NCBI GenBank assembly: GCA_033961575.1
Contig: CM066728.1
Location: 104,546,852-104,610,851 of the forward strand
From: Aselliscus stoliczkanus
Lineage: Eukaryota; Chordata; Mammalia; Chiroptera; Hipposideridae
DNA: 64,000 bases
Direction: 5' to 3'
Shown in pieces: positions 47,603 to 58,898 of this stretch. The notes beneath the pieces are model-generated. The model worked only from the letters and a program-made list of their open reading frames with translations, was not told the origin of the DNA and ran no database searches. Every line of letters begins with the position of its first letter. The first letter of the stretch is position 1. Made by a program: the position numbers and the translations under genes.

Positions 47603-49925
47603 TTTATCTGTTTCTCCCTCTCTCCCTCCCTCTTCCTTATTTTATTAATCTTCTGTTTTTATTTTTTAATTTGTAATACATACATGGTAGCATCATCCAG
47701 GTGTTAGTTGCTTGAGAGCCTTTAACTTGACTTGGTAAATTCACAGGGCTCATGACCCCAGCATGTCAGGAGTGGATGGTAGAGTGCTTACCAAGACCAG
47801 TTACTGAAGTCATAACACCTTCAGAATATGTCCTTGTTTATTTTTGGAGTCTCAATAGGTGATTGAGGAAGTTTCATTCGGTGGTGTCACCACATCAGGA
47901 AGGACTAGGAGTCTTGACCCACAGCACGTAATGTTGTCTTCGGGGAGGACCCAGCCCCCCACCTTAGGCTCTGCTTTCAGCTATAACACAGGCCTCAGGG
48001 AGACAAGGGGCTCTGATGGCAGTTTGAATAATATGCTTGTTCTTGGTTTTCTTCCGATTCAGCTGAGATGAATAGAGTCTCCGTGAAAAAAATAATTTAG
48101 CCTGATAGGTTTTGGTTGCAACAAAACAAAGCAACACCAGCACTGAGCCATAATGGTTACAGCAGAGGTCTTAGATGAAACGAGCATTTAAGCTCTTTGA
48201 AAATACTTCAAACAGCCTTGAAAAGCCAATATGGATCCCAAGCCAGGTTCTTTCTTACTTCCTGGGAAAGTTCAATGTCTTGAGAAATTACTCCTTTACT
48301 GTCATCTCATTATCAGAATCCCTTCCAAAGCTCATGGGAAATAATTCTTACAAAAAGTGTGACCAGAGTAACGTGACACTCATTCTCTTATCACCATGGA
48401 GTATCATCGTAACCCTGAACCACATTATAATACAACTTCTGTTTTCTCTGAAGGAAAGACTCATTCATGCAAGAAGTGAGCTGCTGGACTTCATTTTGAT
48501 AAATTTTAAGTAGTGTGCTTTCGGCAGCTTTTTCTTTTGCAGCATCTGTGCTTCCCACCATATTCCTGAATCTGTCCAGCGGGGGCGGTGGCCAGTGGAT
48601 CTGAGTTGGTCTCTGGTGCTTTTAGGGCACTTCCTATGATCAAGTGATTCAGTTGAGAAGAGCCTATGTCTGTGCCTTATGGATACAGATATAAAAAGTT
48701 TTATAAAATCCAAATTGCTCTTTTGACTTCAGTGATAATTCAGTCTCTCTGACTGTGATTACTTTTGGGTGATTATAAACATAAAATATCAACATAAAAT
48801 GTTATAGAAACAAGAGGGGCCTGTTGGAAGCCAGGAAGATCCCACAGCTAGGAAGTTGATGCTGGAAAGCATCTAAGAAAGTCCCTTAAATGTGGGGCTG
48901 AAACAGATGGTGAACCTCTTGTCAGCATGAGCTGTGCCTTCACTGGTCTGTAGGGTCTTTTTCTGAGAGGTGGCTTGGAACAGTAACTTACGAGGGCAGG
49001 GAAAGGCCACTGTTCTTTGATTCCATAAACTTGTCAGCTGTCAGTGTCCTGGGAATATGGGCAGCGAGGAGCCTTGTCACATGGGATCTGGTCTCGTGAG
49101 TGCTCAGCTGTACAACCTGCCGGATCTGTAGGCTTATTTGCTTCCGAAGCAGATGGAAACCTCAGAGCGTATGAGTGCAAGGACCTTCAAACCGACTTTA
49201 CTCTCTTCTGTGTGTTTCAAGGCAGTTGTTTTAAATGCGTGAGCTGTTCAAGTTCACATCAAGGCCATATTCAATTGTTGACCTGATTGATGTACCTGTG
49301 AGTGGATTTAGACAGCCTGCTGTTGTCACCGGAAGGTGATGTATCGAGACCATTTTAAACAGGCAGCAACTCAGTAGCCCTTCAGCAACTTTTCTTGAAA
49401 AAAAACTCCCCCCAATTTCTTAGGCTCTCTCTGACCTTGATCCTAGATAACAAGTCAGAAACTCAAAGAGAACTATGTACTATTAGGAAGAATATACTGG
49501 TATCAATTAACAGCTTCTCCTGGTCACAATACGCGGCCTCAAAGGTCCTCATAGCTCAGAATTTGGGATGAACACACAGGTAGGTGATTTACTTTCTGTG
49601 GAGACAGAAGGACCTGAACTTGGGGGAGATGACATGGGAAATAATTTAATAAAGACATTAAACAGATATTGTTATCACCAGCTCGCTGGTGGAGGAGAAA
49701 AACAGAAAATCTGTTTCTGAGTTCTGTTGTTTAAACTTTCTATTTCAATTACCAGCATAAGGTAAGAGGAGAAAGAATCTTTGGGAATGAAAGCCTGGGT
49801 GATACCTTAGAAATGAGAACTCTGAAAGACTGTCATCTATTTTCTTTTATTGATTTCAGAACTTTGCTTACAGATGCTGTTAATGTACACAAAGAATTTT
49901 AGTTTTTACTTGCATCTTTGTTGAG

Positions 49926-50400
49926 CCACTTAATTTTTTTTAAAAAAGATTTTTATTGGGGAATTGGGGGAGGGGAACAGCGTTGGGGAACTGGGTATGG
50001 GGAACAGACAAGTTGCTGTCCTTTTGTTCCTCAGTCTAGTTGTGGAGGACGTCGCTTCACTGGCCCATGTTGGCATCGTCATTGCGCTCTTCCCGGATGA
50101 GGCAGATCGGTTGCCAGCCTCTGGATGGTCGCTCACCGCGGCTCTTGGCAGCTTACGCTGGCTGCCAGCCGCTCACGCTGGCCACCGGCCACTCACTGTA
50201 GCCTATGGCTGCCCACTGCAGCAGGGGCTGCAGCCTACACCGTCACCGGGGCTCACAGCCCAGCTCCAGGTGGAGCTGTTGTTAGCTGTAGAGGGCAGTG
50301 TCACTGGCCCTCATATGTGGGATCCGAACTGGGGCCAGTAGCGTCTCAAGCCAGCTCTTAACCAATGCACCACTCAGCTGGCCCAAACCACTTAATTTTT
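49926..50400 (-). mobile_element. Long tRNA-derived SINE, minus strand, with target-site duplication
   Basis: Body 49939-50387, head (minus) GGGCCAGCTGAGTGGTGCAT, B-box-like AGTTCGGATCC, tail end AAAATCTTTTTTAAA. Perfect 13-bp duplication CCACTTAATTTTT at 49926-49938 and 50388-50400. Confidence 0.93.
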
Positions 50401-51734
50401 GATAATTCATTTAATAAGTAGCATGTTTCATGAAATTGGACTGAATCACTGCTGTACTTTCTTACTCACTTTGGGGGTACTTTTCATATCACAGTTTATA
50501 TAAAAGTTTTACCTTGTAGTCTTCATATGTAGAATACAGAGCACAGATGTTTATGACTCCCTATGTGTGTATGTGTGTGCATGTGTGTGTGTAAGAGATA
50601 ATCCCTTTGGTGGGGAAAATGCTTACAGACAAAATTATTTTGATTAATTTTGCTTCTTCATGTTAATTTGACAAAGAACTACCCTTCTATATCGGTGGAA
50701 CTAAAGTTGTAGTTCAACAGAAATATGTTTAAATACAAATTAAAATATGCCTAAAACCTTATTCCAAAGTAGGTTTTTCCATTTTTAAATCTTGAATGAA
50801 AAGCAAACAGCAATTGCTCTCTTTTCTTTTAGAGAAAACTCCCTCCCCACCCCCTTACCCCCCACAATTATTGTCCTGTCCTAGTTTTTGGCCACTTGTA
50901 TACCTTGTAATACACAGTTTGCTTTCATAACCTCGAATATCACTTTAAATTGTACTATTTACTTTAGAGTATATTATTTTATCAGTTTTAAACTTTGGGG
51001 GAAATGTACTTCTTAGCCTTATTTTAATCCTTTGGGAATATAAGTACTACTTTAACTGAGAGATTTATTTAATTAGCGTTAACAGTGGTATGAAATTGAT
51101 CACCCCACCTCAATCATCTCCAAGCTTATACTTACTATTTTTTAAATCAGAAATTGAATCATTTGTTCCTTATTGTATATATTACTCATAACTGTGTTTA
51201 TTTGATCAGTAATGGTTTTTATACGCACTATGGAGGTCGCATTTTAATCCCAGTCCGATAGTGCCCAAGTGGAGATGAGATTGGAAATGCAGGTTGCAAC
51301 AGGGTTTTGCACATTGTAGTGAGAATTTTGGACCTTTCCAAATAGCTAAGGAAGATTCCGTGAATGACCAGGAGCAGTAAAGGGGGCGATGGCAGAGAAA
51401 AGAGTCAGCAGATAGACCAGTTATGGTCAGAGTTGTCCACCAAGGAGTAATTAAAGCCTCAATTAGGGCAGTGGCTGTGTAATTGGAAAAAATGGACAGA
51501 AAGAAAATTGTAATGCAAGAAGACTTCATAAGCCTTGCTGTGGTTTTGGGTTTTGACAGCCCATGCTGTCGTCCCCAGTAGACACAAAAGCTTGCATTAT
51601 TAAGGGCAAGATTAGAAAGCTCTCCTTTTTTAAAGTCCCTTTCAGCTACTGGTTATGCTTTCATGATGCTATATGAAATTCTAAAGTATGGTTTATTTTG
51701 TGCCAAATTATTATTTTCTTTTTCTTTTTTTAAA

Positions 51735-51904
51735 GAAATTTTATTGGGAAACAGTGTGTTTTTCCAGGCCCCGTCAGCTCCAAGTCAAGTAGTTGTTTCA
51801 ATCTAGTTGTTGAGGGTGCAGCTCCACGGCCCATGTGGGGATGGAACCGGCAACCTTGGTGTTATGAGCCTGTGCTTTAACCACCTGAGCTAACCGGATG
51901 CCCC
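51735..51904 (-). mobile_element. tRNA-derived SINE, minus strand, second type
   Basis: On + it runs from AGAAATTTTATTGGGAAACA through GGGGATGGAACCGGCAACC (an inverted B box, GGATGGAACC) to AACCACCTGAGCTAACCGG, an inverted A box. It belongs with the 57326-57985 modules rather than the GGCCGGCC-headed class. Confidence 0.8.
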
Positions 51905-52046
51905 TATAATTTTATTTTTCAAATGTCCGTATTTTCTGCAGTCCAATATGATATCTACAGTACAGGAGCTTAAGGGCAACTTTTTAAGGAATGGCCAGAC
52001 AGGAGTTGTTAATTAAGGAAGAAAATATATTTGTGTAAATGAACAG

Positions 52047-52290
52047 GAATTGGAGAAAGAAAGAACTCATCTTATGGAAGATGTAACTGCAAACAAAAGA
52101 AGGATGAAGGAGCTAGAAGATAATTTGCTTTACCGCCTGACGAGTACCCAGGGGTCCCTGGTGGAAGAAGAGGGTCTCATTGTTGTGCTGAGTAACACAA
52201 AAAAGACAGCCGAGGAGGTGACACAGAAGCTGGAAATTTCTGCGGAGACAGAAATTCAAATTAACTCAGCCCGGGAGGAATACAGACCTG
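52047..52290 (+). CDS. DNAH5: DNAH5 exon 19: AAA5-AAA6 strut/buttress helix
   Basis: This exon of 244 nt encodes window residues 1109-1189 plus one base of a Val codon (phase 0 to 1). It reads [20 protein letters not shown], then [36 protein letters not shown] and AREEYRP. The long charged helix pair is the strut (buttress) that touches the stalk base and relays ring state to it. The acceptor (TTGTGTAAATGAACAG) has hardly any polypyrimidine tract, yet frame and homology fix it. Confidence 0.96.
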
Positions 52291-53280
52291 GTGAGTCTGG
52301 TAATGAAAGACAAATGTCACAGGAAAATGAAGCGAGAAAGAAATGGGAATTAGAGGAACTGAAGGAAGTAAGGATATTATGCAAGTAATTGTGCCAAGTG
52401 GGGTGGCCATTTATGTGTTGGGGGCATTTCTATTCAGTAAAATGGTGATGAAAAACATTTGTAATGATGTAAATTTTCTACATGCTTACAATTTGTGTTA
52501 GTTGGTAAATCTTTTAAGGTTCCTATGAACTTATTTTTAAACAGAGAAAGTAAAGAGGGAAGATTTTTAAAGAACATCTGACAACACTAGTGGAATCTTA
52601 GGAATGTGTGCAGAATTTGGGGCTGTTCATTAGCTGGTTATCATTTGGCAACAATATACCAGTGTTTTATTCGTAGTCTTTGTATTAGGGCAGTAGTTGT
52701 CATGGGAGCCCTTGAGTCTTACCCACCAAAATGCAAATTGGTGTTGGTCATTGGTTACTAGAGGAGCCTGCTGAAAGAATTCAATCTCCTTTAGTAAGCT
52801 ATCATTTCCCCTGAGAAAATAATCGAAACAGTATTATCTACTGGTGGAGGGTCAGGTGCATCCTCTTTGTGATGCCTTGTTTTGCCAAGTCCAGGCCAAG
52901 GTTAGGCATGGCTCTTTCGTGGCACTTCAAAAAGAGGTCCCTCTTAATGTCTACACAACTTGCTGGGTGTTAAAACCTGTAATACCCCTTCTGTTGTGTT
53001 TTCTACCTATAAAAAAACTCCCCAGTACTTATATGGGATCTAGAAATTCTAAACTGGAAAGTACCATTTGATAAACACAAATAGACTACTTACACGAAGC
53101 CTAGAAGGAAGAGTTAAATACATAGGCTGAGCGTTGCTCTAGACTCCCCGTGCTGGGACGTAGTCATTGATGAGACATAGAAATGAAAGGTGTGATGTTC
53201 CTTTAGAGTGAGGCTGACTGTGCTTGAGTCTCCTGTGTTCCACCCTGGTCATATACGCAGCCTTCCTCTCTGTCTCTCAG
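52291..53280 (+). other. Intron 19 of window
   Basis: A 990-bp intron. No element was recognised. Confidence 0.8.
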
Positions 53281-53395
53281 TCGCCACCCGGGGCAGCATC
53301 CTCTATTTCCTTATCACCGAGATGAGCCTGGTGAACGAGATGTATCAGACTTCGCTCCGCCAGTTTCTCGACTTGTTTGACCTTTCCTTAGCCAG
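53281..53395 (+). CDS. DNAH5: DNAH5 exon 20: post-AAA5 helical region
   Basis: This exon of 115 nt encodes window residues 1190-1227 plus two bases of an Arg codon (phase 1 to 2). It reads [20 protein letters not shown], then [17 protein letters not shown]. RGSxLYFxIxEMxxVNxMYQxSL is typical of the region between AAA5 and AAA6. Strong acceptor TCTGTCTCTCAG, donor GTGCGT. Confidence 0.97.
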
Positions 53396-53888
53396 GTGCG
53401 TCCGTGCTCGGAAAGCCAAGCTGAATTCTGTGTCCATGTCCATGGCCTGCCATGATGACTTTGTGTTTCTAACTTCCTTTCCATTTGCTACTGAGTCTTA
53501 TTATTTTTCTCTAGATCTAAGGTTAGCATAATTATTAGCATGTGAACAAGTCCTTCTCATATGTCATTTTATGCTCAGAGGGAGAAATTATTTATCCACC
53601 AATTATTCATCCATTGATTGATTCCTTGTGTGTTTCCTGTGTTTCTATGAAACAAGAAAATTCCCAAGACATTGTGGTGGATCATAATGCCCTGCGGGGG
53701 AATTGATCTAGACACTGGGGAGGACCTGTCCATGATATTTCCTACTAGAGAATGCTTGTGATTTGGGATTAGGAGGTAAAAATAAGAACCGGCTTTCCCA
53801 GTTACTTACTCTCCATTCAAGATGCTGTTTTTATGGGCAGTTGAGAAGGGCATGGGTTCAGCCTGATTTAAACATTCTCCATTCCCAG
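53396..53888 (+). other. Intron 20 of window
   Basis: A 493-bp intron without a recognised element. Confidence 0.8.
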
Positions 53889-54079
53889 GTCCGTCAAGAG
53901 CCCAATTACAAGCAAGAGGATTGCTAATATCATTGAACACATGACCTATGAGGTCTACAAGTATGCTGCCCGTGGGCTGTACGAAGAGCACAAGTTCCTG
54001 TTCACCTTGCTGCTCACCCTGAAGATCGACCTCCAGAGGAACTGGGTCAAGCATGAAGAGTTTCTCACACTGATTAAAG
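53889..54079 (+). CDS. DNAH5: DNAH5 exon 21: post-AAA5 helical region
   Basis: This exon of 191 nt encodes window residues 1228-1291 plus one base of a Gly codon (phase 2 to 1). It reads [19 protein letters not shown], then [20 protein letters not shown] and [17 protein letters not shown] is the conserved dynein GLFExHKLxFxF block before AAA6. Acceptor CATTCCCAG, donor GTCAGT. Confidence 0.97.
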
Positions 54080-54189
54080 GTCAGTGGAACCATAGAAAGC
54101 AGGTGTGAGAATTAGTGTGATGGTCCTGGGCAGTATTTTCTTCTGCCGATAAGAGCTTTCCTTGCATTTCATTGAAGATTGCATTTCCA

Positions 54190-54600
54190 TGAGATATTTT
54201 ATTTGTTCATTTACTGTATGAGTATTTGTTGAGAACCTACTGTGTGTTCAGGGGCACAGAATAGGCACTTGGAAGACATCAGTGAGCAATAAAAAAAGAA
54301 CCTTGTTTTTGTAGTGCTTACATATGTTTGGGGGGGAGGTAGTACAGAAAAAAAACAATAAAAGAATAAGTAAATTATGTAGTACGTGAGAAGCTAGTGC
54401 TTACTATGGAAAAAGCAGCAGGGGAAGGGAGATGAAAGTTACAGGGTGTGTGAGGTGGAAGAGGTTTAAGTTTTTAAATGGAATATTTAATGGGATCTCT
54501 AATGGGGAAGACTTCCCTGAGAGATGGATAGGTAAGCAAAGGCTTGAAGGGGACATCGTGTAGGCCATGGGGACGTTTATAGAGGAAAAGTGTTGAAGGA
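54190..54600 (-). mobile_element. L2-like remnant, antisense
   Basis: GTATTTGTTGAGAACCTACT then GTGTGTTCAGGGGCACAGAA resembles the inverted L2 3' end, with later CTAATGGGGAAGACTTCCCT as in the 14700-15090 element. Confidence 0.4.
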
Positions 54601-54824
54601 AGAGGAGCCAGCATCAAGGCCTCTGGTGGAAGGAAGCAAGTAGTATGATGGAGGGAAAGCAAAACCAGCAGGATGGCTGGAGTGGAGTGGGTGAGGCGAC
54701 TGTGCCTTCATCCCATGGACGATTTTCCTGCCTGTACTGAAGCTTCGCTCACAGACAGGTCCTGGTGCTGCTGGGATAAGACAGCCCAGTGGAAGGCTGG
54801 GCAACATACATTTGCTATCACATT

Positions 54825-54935
54825 TTTTTTTTTTTTTTTGAGGGCAGTGTCACTGGCCCTCATATGTGGGACCCGAACCGGGGCTGCTGGCTTCCCAAGC
54901 CAGCGCTTAACCACTGCGCCACTCGGCCGGCCCCC
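54825..54935 (-). mobile_element. Short tRNA-derived SINE, minus strand, with target-site duplication
   Basis: Head on minus GGCCGGCCGAGTGGCGCAGT, B-box-like CGGTTCGGGTCC, ends ACTGCCCTC then poly(A). Perfect 11-bp duplication GCTATCACATT at 54814-54824 and 54936-54946. Confidence 0.93.
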
Positions 54936-55699
54936 GCTATCACATTCTTGAATGTCTGGACAATAAATATTTAAAATAACAGCAGAAATGATGGTGGGGG
55001 TTTAAATGGTTTTATCTATTACACCATTCTAAACAAAGTCTTTAAATATAAGCCATAATTTTATCTTGGGGGTGGGGAGGGATTTTCATGACTTTACCTG
55101 GAGTGTGGATTTGTGGAGGAACTTGGAGAGGACCCCAATGGGGGCAATAGGGAAGGGGTATAGGTCCACAGTCACATAGACAAATGCATATTATTGTTCA
55201 TACATATGCATATCCATCTCAGAGCAGCAACTAAGACTCATTCTGTTAGACTTGAACTTAGAAATGTGTGATTTATGGATGATATCTCCCTCTCCCCGCC
55301 CTTCCTATTCTTTCTCTCTTTTTAATTCATTGTCTTTTGCACCCTTGCTCCCTAGGTTTCTTTATTTTCTAAAGTCGAGCATGTGGAGGATGAGTGATCA
55401 GGAGAGACGCCACCTTAGATAGTGCGTAGGGGTAGGAGTTGCCTTCCACAACAGCCCGTCATATATTACTGATTTCTGACCTCAGTTCTCGGGGCCTCTA
55501 GCTGACTGGGCTTTCCTAGGGAAAAGTTGTTCCTGACATCCTCAAGTCAGGCATGAGATACATTTCCCCACAGAAAGGACATTGAACATAGCATCCTGGT
55601 CTGGTGGAATTCTGTAAAGTGTGTTTCGGTTTGGGGTGATGATAACCAACATGGGAGTTAGCGTTAGGAAGATTCTAGGAAAAATAGTGGCTTCCTAGT

Positions 55700-55865
55700 T
55701 TAGTAGTGAGTGGTCTTGAGCTGTTTTTTTAACCTTTTCAAGCTTCCATCTCCTCAGCTATAAAACAAGGATAGTCACAGTGACAGCATAGGATTATTGA
55801 GAACCACACAATTTATATAAACCCTGGCACATAGAATATGCTCAGTAAATGATAGACATTGTTAT
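55700..55865 (+). mobile_element. MIR SINE, sense
   Basis: CAAGCTTCCATCTCCTCAGC, TATAAAACAAGGATAGTCAC, GGATTATTGAGAACCACAC and TATGCTCAGTAAATGATAG follow MIR order. Confidence 0.7.
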
Positions 55866-57325
55866 ATTATCTTTAGCATTTTAGTTTATTTTAATTAGTC
55901 TGAGGCTTGCAGAAGTTAGACAGCTTTTTGTGGGCCTTGGGCATTCAATAGCTATTTATTATATTACTTTATGAACCAGAGTTTTAGGAGATTGCCCTTT
56001 GATAGCTCTGAAAGCTATCCAAGGATGTGACTTCCCTCTGTAAGGACTTGTTTGAAAATGTTAAAATCACTTGTTTGAAAATGTTATTTAGAGAGCACCA
56101 GTGTTTCGATACTGGCCATTTAATGTACTCATCTCTAAGGTGGGAAAGGATCAGCCTAGATGACTTTCTAAGTGTGCCTGAGTTATGCCACATCCTGATT
56201 GTGTGGTATAACTTGCCCAAGTCTTCCATTATAAGCATGCATGAAGCAAGGGTTTGAAGAATGAAGGGAATGGCATAATTCTCTGTCATCTTGGGAAGTT
56301 ATTTTGAATTATTCCTATCTCAGCTTTTATTCATCAGGAATTCATTTAATCTGGTGCCATATAATCCAGGGATATGTCCCCTCTGCCCATTAAAATCATT
56401 TTTTTGTGGCCCTTGTACACTTTTGAGCCAGAAAGAGATTCATGACCCAGGTATCCTCTCCTAAACAATGAGTAATGCTTTGGCTGCAAGGGATGTCCTT
56501 TCCTCTCCATGAATTAGCTTCTTCCTAACCCTCTGGTGAATACCTGATTCTTTTCAGTTTGTTGGAAAATGGACGGTTATTGTAGAAATTGGTGTGACAT
56601 TTTTCAACACAATGCCATTGTCCTTAGGTCCTTAACTGCTCCCTGGCGTTAAAACAATCTGTTTTGATTTTATGAGCTAATATTTTCATTGAAATGGCTT
56701 CAAGGCCACACTTACCTTGTTGGAAATATACTAAGATGGATTTGGCAAAAAAAAAAATAGCAGTTTCGTGGAGCACATAGTGGCTGAGTAAAGTAGAGAT
56801 TGGCTCAATAAATATCTTAAATATAATTGTTTGTTTATGACCTACTCTATTCAGAAAAGGATTTTAAAGGTAGCCAAATGCACTGGTTTTATTCTTTTAA
56901 GAATCATGCTTAGAGCATATTTTCCCTAAAAGACTTTAATAGATGTTATTTATTAAACAGTGTATTTTACACCATAGAAAACTTGCTAACTCTGTCTTTG
57001 ACTTAAAATCTGATTGTTCACACATTTAGTTTTTCTGAAGTGAGTCACAATAACATTTTTTAAAATGTCTATTGGCGTGACAAATGTTAGCAAAGTTACA
57101 CAGATTTAAGGTGTACAATTCTGTATTACATCATCTGTATATCACACTGTGTGCTCACCACCCAGAGTCAGTTCTTCTTCCATCACCATATATTTGATCC
57201 CCATTTACCTTCATCTACCATCCCTCTTCTCGCTTACCCTCTGGTAACCACTAAACTATTGTCTATGCCTATGAATTTTGTTTCTTCATTTGTTTTTCTT
57301 TTTCTGTTTTTCTTTCTTTCTTTTT

Positions 57326-57985
57326 TTTTTTTAAATTGGGGAACTGGGGGAGGGAAACAGTGTTGGGGAATTGGGGAGGGGGACCAGCCAATTTGTTGTC
57401 CTTCAATCTTAGTTGTGGAGAGCGCCAGTCGCCGGCTGCCCGTCCATCCACAGCTCTTTTCTTCTAAGCTCAAGGTGCTGTGTTACAATCTTAGTTGGTG
57501 GTGGGCGTAGCCACCATCCCATGTGGGAGTCGAACCAGCAGCCTTGTTGTTTTGAGCACACACTCTATCCACTGAGCAATCCAGGTGGCAACTCAGCTCC
57601 GGTGCCGAGTTCAGTCATAGTTGCAGGCGGGTGGGTGTAGCCCACCATCGAACAGGCAGTCTTGTTGTTAGGAGCACTTGCTCTCACCAGCTGAGCCATC
57701 CTGCCACCTGTTGGAAGCTCAGCGGCAGCTCAGCTTGGGCACAGCGTCACTGGCCCATGTGGGAATCAAACCGGCAGCCCTGTTGCTCAGAGCTCATGCT
57801 TTTAAGCTAACTCTTTTTATAAATTTTTTTTCCTGCATTTTTTTTTTTTTGAGGGCAGTGTCACTGATCCTCATATGTGGGACCTGAACTGGGGCCGCTG
57901 GCTTCCCAGGCCAGCACTTAACCACTGTGCCACCCGGCCGGCCCTTAAGCTAACTCTTAACCAACTGAGCCACTTGGCCATCCCC
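57326..57985 (-). mobile_element. Composite SINE block with three tRNA-like modules
   Basis: Three successive inverted B-box/A-box-like modules are seen: GGAGTCGAACC at 57526-57536, ATCGAACAGG near 57647-57656, and GGAATCAAACC at 57762-57772. Each is followed by a GAGC...CTGAGC-type A-box region. Shared poly(A)-side text (TTGGGGAACTGGGGGAGGG) links it to the long SINE class. A younger short SINE is inserted at 57816-57944. Confidence 0.7.
57816..57944 (-). mobile_element. Short SINE nested in the composite SINE
   Basis: Minus-strand head GGGCCGGCCGGGTGGCACAG, ends ACTGCCCTC plus poly(A). A perfect 14-bp duplication, TTAAGCTAACTCTT, sits at 57802-57815 and 57945-57958, cut from the host SINE's A-box region. 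Confidence 0.95.
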
Positions 57986-58776
57986 TTCATTTGTTTTTCT
58001 TGTTCTTTTGTTGTTTTCAGTTCTATATACCACATATCAGTGAAATCATATGGTTCTTGACTTTTTCTGTCTGACTTATTTCGCTTAGCATTATAATCTC
58101 AAGATTCATCCATGTTGTCGCAAATGGCACTATTTCATCTTTTCTTATGGCAGAAAAGTATTCCACACAATAGCATTTTTAGGTGCCATTTGTTCTATGG
58201 TGCTGTGAGAGTTGCCTGGCTTTAGATAAATCATCAGCAAAAAGATAGGAGACAATACCCAATGGAAATGTTTGTTGTGCTTAGATTGACCAAACACAAA
58301 AGATATGGCACAGGGCCCTTGGGGTGTGCTCACAATGGACGTAAATAATATACTGATTTATAGATGAGAACTCTTTAAACACACATAATGCTACTGACAT
58401 GTTTAGAGAAATCCTCTCCTTAAAACGACCTTGTGCCATCATTGAGTGGTTCCTCATTTTGACAATAGCTACTCAGTTAGTGGCCATCTGTTCTGTCCTC
58501 GATCCTGAGCTAGCCTGACTCAAGTCTTGGCCAAGTGGAGCCTCTGCTTAGTTCTAGACCCATACTGATGATGCTTAAATGGGTTTTTGTGAAGTCATCT
58601 ATTACCTTATTAAATTTTAAAGTTTGTTCATCACTATGACTTATATTTCTGAGTTTAAAAATTGTGAAGGTAGTAAAATAATTGAAATTAAAATAGTTTA
58701 AGCAAAAGATTTTATGAATAGATTGTTCTGTGGTAAAGAAGGGAAATCTAATAACCTTATGTGTTTAATTTTGAAG

Positions 58777-58898
58777 GTGGTGCCTCATTGGACCTTAAAG
58801 CTTGTCCTCCTAAACCATCTAAATGGATCCTGGACATGACCTGGCTGAATTTGGTAGAACTCAGCAAGCTTAGACAGTTTTCAGATGTCCTTGATCAG
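58777..58898 (+). CDS. DNAH5: DNAH5 exon 22: approach to AAA6
   Basis: This exon of 122 nt encodes window residues 1292-1332 (phase 1 to 0). It completes Gly and reads [20 protein letters not shown], then [19 protein letters not shown]. The KPxxWIxDxxWxNLxxLS block is conserved in outer-arm dyneins. Acceptor TTTAATTTTGAAG, donor GTAACA. Confidence 0.96.

Larger units (their letters stand above)
46460..52046 (+). other. Intron 18 of window
   Basis: About 5.6 kb. It contains a mariner-type MITE (47382-47602), a long SINE (49939-50387) and another SINE (51735-51904). The spans 46460-47380, 47610-49920 and 50400-51730 show no element I recognise, apart from a short TG run near 50570-50592. Confidence 0.8.
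57055..58180 (-). mobile_element. L1 antisense, split by SINEs
   Basis: Left part 57055-57325 (GGTGTACAATTCTGTATTAC, CACTGTGTGCTCACCACCCA, CTACCATCCCTCTTCTCGC) and right part 57990-58180 (ATACCACATATCAGTGAAAT, TTCATCCATGTTGTCGCAAA, GGCAGAAAAGTATTCCACAC) are consecutive pieces of one inverted L1. The SINE block 57326-57985 lies between. Confidence 0.82.
54080..58776 (+). other. Intron 21 of window
   Basis: About 4.7 kb. L2-like text is at 54190-54600, a short SINE at 54825-54935, a MIR at 55700-55865 and a layered L1/SINE block at 57055-58180. 55870-57050 and 58180-58776 show nothing recognisable. Confidence 0.8.

Noticed and set aside
54825..54935. tRNA gene candidate (A- and B-box-like sequences)
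   Set aside because: A tRNA-like head followed by poly(A) and flanked by a target-site duplication is a SINE. The cloverleaf is degenerate. The same applies to all other tRNA-like heads here.
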